Below, in pieces: positions 60,000 to 64,000 of a stretch of DNA of 64,000 nucleotides. Numbering within the stretch: the first letter of the stretch is position 1; each line of letters begins with the position of its first letter. A program made the position numbers and the translations under genes. The notes beneath the pieces are model-generated. The model worked only from the letters and a program-made list of their open reading frames with translations, was not told where the DNA came from and did not search any database. This DNA is from Leishmania martiniquensis (taxonomy: Eukaryota > Euglenozoa > Kinetoplastea > Trypanosomatida > Trypanosomatidae), in assembly GCF_017916325.1 (NCBI RefSeq), contig NC_090171.1, positions 1,539,501 to 1,603,500 of the forward strand, read 5' to 3'.

Positions 60000-62900
60000 A
60001 TGTTGTCTAGGGCAGTGCCACGGCGTCTGGCGGCACCCGCCATGCACGGCCGCGCACAGGCAGCTGCCCCCTCGCCCTCGCCAACGAAGGATCAGAAGGG
60101 GAAGGCGCCGCTTCTGCAGTTTCCTCCGTTCCACCCCATCCATTTCTCTCAAGATAAGTTCCTCTCCATCAAGTCTCGCTCCCTCGAAACGTACACGAAA
60201 GTCCGCGGCGACGTGCTACAGCGCGGTGCTGATCTGTGTGCGCAGCTGCAGCGCCAGAATGGGCAGGCAGAGCAGCGCGAAAGGGAGATGAAGGCTTTAG
60301 AGGAGCCTGCTGGAGAGGGGGTGTTTTCACCAGCTGCTGGCACACCACTGGAGCTCCCGGCCCGCCCGTTGACTCCCCACCAAGCCGAGGAGCTTCTTCT
60401 CTTGACAAAAAAGGTAGAAGACCTCACCAACGGTCAGGGGTTCCGTCTCACCGATGAGCTTGTCTGGCGCATGCTGCACCTCTGCATACAGTGCGGTGCC
60501 CCGCAGCTCGCAGTGGACGGATGGCTGCAGAAACACGTACTCGCGGAGAAGCGCGGCCCACCCTTTCCACTTTTTGTACTCGAGGACCTGGCGGCGACAC
60601 TGCGCGCCACGGTATTGCCACGGCTCCCTGAGAGCGGGGCAAGTCTGACATGCAGCAGCGCCTTGATAACCGCGAGCTATGGCAGCGCAGATGACAGTTT
60701 GAGTATCGCCTTCGAGGACGGACTGGCAGCGGCGCAGCGATGCCTTTGGCATCACCTCCTCCAGGCCGACTGGCCGACATCTACCGCGGCAGTGGCCGAA
60801 CACCGTGGCGCGGCAGAGACGTTCACGGCACACTTGTTTGCAGAGAACGTGTGGCCTGTGTGGCAGGCATTAGATTCGATGAAGTTGACGTTTGCCGATC
60901 TAAGGGTCAAGGATACCGATGATGTGGAGCGGCAAGGGGTGACGAGCGATGGGCATGGGAGCGAAGGGGAACCCGACACAAGCTCAAGCCACATGGGCCG
61001 GGAAGAACAGCCCAGGCTTGCCGCCTGGCTACCTGACGCGGCCGCTCAGACACTAGCCGTGCGTAACACACTAATGTCTGTGACGCCTCTCTACTCGTTT
61101 CACGCACCGCCGTCGTCAACACCGCCCCTCAGCGTCGACGAGGGCAGGAAAGACTCGTCGAAGCTCGCGAAGGTGACCTGCACCCGAGCCCACGCGTTAC
61201 TCTGCAGTGATCCGCCATTCTTCCCTAGTGAGGCGGCCGCCATCGTGGCTCCACTGCGAGCGCTCGTAAGTACGTGGCTGGTGTTGGCCCAGTGCGCTGC
61301 CGAGGCGAAGGATGTGCCGCTGCTGAAGGCGGTGCTGCGCACCGTGTGTCTTGGCTTCATGACGCATCAGGCGACGGCTGCTGGTGGTGAGCGCAGCGCA
61401 GCGCCAACGGAGGGTGAAGCGCGACCCTCTCCCGTATGTGTAAATGAAAATGCATGGTGCCGGTACGCCGCCTCTGACGCCGAGCAGAACAACGATGTGG
61501 TACACCGCTGCGCAGCCGAGGCGCAGGCTCGCGCAGTGGTGCGGGAGTTTGTCAACGGCGTCCTTTCTGTGCTGCAATATGGACTCCTCTGCGCTGAGCA
61601 AGAGGCAGCTCTGTGGCAGCTGCACGACACATGCACGTTGATCTTCGGTGCTGCTGCTTCGCTGCGCAGTCTTCAGGGGCCTCTGAGGAACCAAGGCAGC
61701 CGCTCGACGATCACGGATGATGCGAAGCTGTATCGCATGTCTGCTGTGGCACTTGTACAGCCGGCACCGGCGGAAAGAGCAGATGATCTACTGCGCGTGG
61801 GACTGCCATCTGCATTCGTGTCATCATCCCGAGGGCAGCAGGACGCCGGTGATGGCGAGCACGCACGTGCCTTGGCTACAATACACGCGTTGCTCTCCGG
61901 CGCCCTCGCGCACCCTTCGGAGCAGGCGGCGGCGCACCCATACGCCGAAGCCGCGTTGTATGTCGGCCTCGCTTGTGGTGACGAGTCGCTTCTGGCCCAA
62001 GCTGCCTCCTCCGGCATGGCAATGAGCAATTGGGAGGCGACGCTGCTCCGGCGCCACGCACGCGCACTGTGTTCGTACCGGCGAGCTACCGCGAGGCTTG
62101 CCGCTGCCCTCGACGGGCCTGAGGGGCATCAAGAGGAAGCACCTGAGGATGACGCTTGGGAGGCGTGGACGGCATCCCTGCGGGAAGGTGTGTCGCAGAT
62201 CGCCAATGAAAGTGGTGCTGCCAACACAACATGGGCTCAGTTTGTCGAAAACAGCCTCATCGTTCTCACTCTCGTCGTCTCGAGACGCGCGACAGAGTGC
62301 GCAACTGCCTATGTGCGGTGCATTCGGCGACAAACGGTGACTTCGGCCGCGGAAGAGGGCGACAACATGCCGGCTGACGACTATAAATCCCACGACACTG
62401 TCGAGGTAGAGAAGCAGCGTCGGGAGGCGATCGAGATAGGTTGGGCGGATCTCTCTAACAGCACAGTTGCTTGCGTGGAGGACATGTTGAACGGAGTGGA
62501 GCAGCTTTTGGATGCTTCGTCGTCACCCGACGCCACAGCTTGCTGGTTGTCTCCCTCCTCGCTGAGTACGCTCGCTGTGCTGGCTCGCCTGGGAGTCTAC
62601 GCGGAGGAAGACGTGCTGGCAAGGGGAGTGGTGGACGCGGCCGCGAGCAATGGTGCTGCCAAATCTCTTGACCTCTCTCCATCTCCTCTCCCACTTAGCA
62701 CTTCTCTCGACCGCATCTTCGCGCGGATGGTGAGGGACGCATGCATGCAGCTGCGGTGTGCCTCATCTACATCACCCATCACTGCCACACCGGCGGCCAC
62801 CACCAGCACTGTCGGCAACTGGGTGCAGTGGGTGCTGCTGACGCTGATGGCCCGGAGAGCGTGGACTGAGGTGCTAGCCGTGTTGCGTGCGCTCGATGGC

Positions 62901-63071
62901 GAAGCGAACGCAGGAGGCTCTACGAGTATGACTGATACCTCGGCCACGCTCCTCTGCAGCACCACTGTCGATCCAGCCGTTTTCGCCGCCCTCTATGCAC
63001 GCGCTGTGGAGGATGGTGCGGCAAGTGTTTGTGCTTTTCTACGTCCCCGGCGTGAACGGCTTTTCTTTTAA
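60000..63071 (+). CDS. Probable mitochondrial protein, unknown function
   Basis: The frame starts with ATG at 59949 (1040 residues), but the second ATG at 60000 (1023 residues) lies just after the likely splice site and opens a basic, hydroxylated stretch (MLSRAVPRRLAAPAMHGRAQ) typical of a mitochondrial presequence. I chose 60000. The remainder is mainly helical, with segments such as LTPHQAEELLLLTKKVEDL and RLTDELVWRMLHLCIQCG that suggest stacked helical repeats like those of PPR or TPR proteins, but I do not see a clear repeat register. Low-complexity stretches occur between about 310-360. No catalytic motif is recognisable. Many trypanosomatid mitochondrial proteins of this size act in mitoribosomes, RNA processing or their assembly; that is only context. 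Confidence 0.83.
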   Translation: MLSRAVPRRLAAPAMHGRAQAAAPSPSPTKDQKGKAPLLQFPPFHPIHFSQDKFLSIKSRSLETYTKVRGDVLQRGADLCAQLQRQNGQAEQREREMKALEEPAGEGVFSPAAGTPLELPARPLTPHQAEELLLLTKKVEDLTNGQGFRLTDELVWRMLHLCIQCGAPQLAVDGWLQKHVLAEKRGPPFPLFVLEDLAATLRATVLPRLPESGASLTCSSALITASYGSADDSLSIAFEDGLAAAQRCLWHHLLQADWPTSTAAVAEHRGAAETFTAHLFAENVWPVWQALDSMKLTFADLRVKDTDDVERQGVTSDGHGSEGEPDTSSSHMGREEQPRLAAWLPDAAAQTLAVRNTLMSVTPLYSFHAPPSSTPPLSVDEGRKDSSKLAKVTCTRAHALLCSDPPFFPSEAAAIVAPLRALVSTWLVLAQCAAEAKDVPLLKAVLRTVCLGFMTHQATAAGGERSAAPTEGEARPSPVCVNENAWCRYAASDAEQNNDVVHRCAAEAQARAVVREFVNGVLSVLQYGLLCAEQEAALWQLHDTCTLIFGAAASLRSLQGPLRNQGSRSTITDDAKLYRMSAVALVQPAPAERADDLLRVGLPSAFVSSSRGQQDAGDGEHARALATIHALLSGALAHPSEQAAAHPYAEAALYVGLACGDESLLAQAASSGMAMSNWEATLLRRHARALCSYRRATARLAAALDGPEGHQEEAPEDDAWEAWTASLREGVSQIANESGAANTTWAQFVENSLIVLTLVVSRRATECATAYVRCIRRQTVTSAAEEGDNMPADDYKSHDTVEVEKQRREAIEIGWADLSNSTVACVEDMLNGVEQLLDASSSPDATACWLSPSSLSTLAVLARLGVYAEEDVLARGVVDAAASNGAAKSLDLSPSPLPLSTSLDRIFARMVRDACMQLRCASSTSPITATPAATTSTVGNWVQWVLLTLMARRAWTEVLAVLRALDGEANAGGSTSMTDTSATLLCSTTVDPAVFAALYARAVEDGAASVCAFLRPRRERLFF

Positions 63072-63632
63072 GTGCCTCTCTTCAGTAGCGACTCGCCATG
63101 TGCACAAGCTAGCCTACAGGAACCTATGCACCGTTGCCGATGTGTGCACGTGCAGCTGGCCTCGCCTTCTGTATCATAGTGATCCGGCTAGGGACGACCG
63201 ATAGAGAGGGAGAGGGCTGGGAACAGCGCCCTGACTACACAGCGCAAGCGTGTGTGGGGGGGGGGACGCGACCCGCATCCCTTACAAAACCCACGCGACG
63301 CGTCGCCATTCCACATCAATGCGAGCTTTGACTGCTTCTCTCCCGCTGGCCCCGCTCTAAAGATGGCCGCCTATCTTCCTGCACTGCTGCACCATCACCT
63401 CGCCGTCCCCCCTTCTCTTCCACCGCTGCTTTCCTTTTCTCCCCGTATCTTTCGGTTGCCTGGGGTGGTGGTGGTCCCCACCACTTTGATCAGGTGTGCG
63501 GCCGCATGATCACTGCAACGCACACAAAACACATGGAAACAGCAGCAACTCGGGAGACAAGTAGCCCTTTCGTCTTCTTTCACTTTGACTTCTCCGAGAT
63601 TCGCCGAACGCAGACGCACGCATGCCTCAATC
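63072..63632 (+). other. Intergenic region, no gene seen
   Basis: This short spacer contains a run of ten G at 63256-63265 and two C/T-rich acceptor candidates, near 63405-63450 and 63565-63598. Confidence 0.6.
63565..63598 (+). promoter_or_regulatory. Candidate spliced-leader acceptor for the 63633 gene
   Basis: A tract (CCCTTTCGTCTTCTTTC) continues to AG at 63597-63598. The predicted 5' UTR would be 34 bases. Confidence 0.5.
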
Positions 63633-64000
63633 ATGCGCCGCACGCGTCTAGGATTCACGGCAACGCCGGAGAAGTTTAGCATCCTTGGCACTACCCATCC
63701 GAAGCCAAAGCGCAATGGCTTGGGCCGTGACAACAAGATGCGCAGCAAGCCTAGCGACAACGTCGCTTGGTACGACAAAGGTCCTGTGGAGTGGCTTCCA
63801 CGCCCCGTCCGGCTTACGTACGACCAGCTCGACCAGCTCCGCGACTGGATGATGCGTGAGACTCTTTCTGGGCGCACGGAGGAGTTCAACAAGATTCGCC
63901 ATCTGCACCGGGAATGGTCGCAGCACCCGCTCATGCCAATGCTTGGCGATGTCGAGCCAAAGTTCCCGCTCAACTTGTACAAGCAGAACCATCGCGCGCG
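63633..64000 (+). CDS. Hypothetical protein, 3' end beyond window
   Basis: An ATG at 63633 opens a frame with no stop through the window edge (122 codons visible). The start is basic (MRRTRLGFTATPEK), compatible with mitochondrial import, and the following residues carry folded-looking patches such as WYDKGPVEWLPRPV and QLDQLRDWMMRETL. I do not recognise the family. A minus-strand frame over the same bases (63395-63982) is a shadow, judged by the upstream splice acceptor, the strand of the cluster and the ordinary composition of the + frame. A mitochondrial ribosomal or related protein is possible, but not supported beyond the basic N-terminus. Confidence 0.75.
   Translation, partial: MRRTRLGFTATPEKFSILGTTHPKPKRNGLGRDNKMRSKPSDNVAWYDKGPVEWLPRPVRLTYDQLDQLRDWMMRETLSGRTEEFNKIRHLHREWSQHPLMPMLGDVEPKFPLNLYKQNHRA

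Noticed and set aside
63395..63982. 195-codon minus-strand frame at the right edge
   Set aside because: The + frame from 63633 has a better start, an acceptor just upstream and normal composition, so this is its shadow.

Overview
The window looks like nuclear DNA of a kinetoplastid, most likely Leishmania or a close Leishmaniinae relative. All supportable genes lie on the + strand, none shows an intron, and the coding DNA is GC-rich. Intergenic regions are long (0.6 to 4 kb) and filled with pyrimidine tracts followed by AG, the signal for spliced-leader trans-splicing, and with GT/CA microsatellites. Several proteins match families known in trypanosomatids. From memory, the gene for the mitochondrial HslV protease lies on chromosome 36 in L. 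major, but I could not check this. No strand switch, tRNA, rRNA or CRISPR array was seen.

Layout, left to right: a 5'-truncated hypothetical protein (2-2365); a 1566-aa protein with Sfi1-like and coiled-coil segments (3540-8240); a small tail-anchored protein (9496-9879); CDC73/parafibromin of the Paf1 complex (11549-12640); HslV (15358-16011); a non-canonical poly(A) polymerase-type nucleotidyltransferase (17969-20335); a small Rieske protein (21620-22300); a probable PEX3-like peroxin of glycosomes (23744-25321); the Golgi Qb-SNARE GOS1/GOSR1 (26320-27150); a cytosolic carboxypeptidase of the M14 family (28511-33208); a NASP-type histone chaperone (34302-35594); a TatD-type nuclease (36956-38176); an RCC1-repeat protein (38891-40900); PGAM5 (43038-44081); a SPATA17-like IQ protein (47979-49577); a hypothetical protein (50846-52150); a membrane-anchored glycoside hydrolase family 31 homologue without catalytic residues (54160-58566); a probable mitochondrial protein (60000-63071); and the start of another gene running off the right edge (63633-64000).

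The genes do not form a pathway. They read as part of one directional gene cluster, transcribed polycistronically and separated by trans-splicing and polyadenylation. Themes that recur are chromatin and transcription (CDC73, NASP), mitochondrion (HslV, PGAM5, the 60000 gene), endomembranes (GOS1, the GH31 homologue) and flagellum/microtubules (carboxypeptidase, SPATA17-like).

The most notable non-coding features are a perfect 313-bp inverted repeat at 2591-2903 and 20395-20707, and a nearly identical 1.25-kb tandem repeat at 44511-47268 with a 118-bp internal module present five times, followed by an AT-richer island. Several open reading frames have non-ATG apparent starts; I moved these to the first ATG and used splice-site position to choose between starts.
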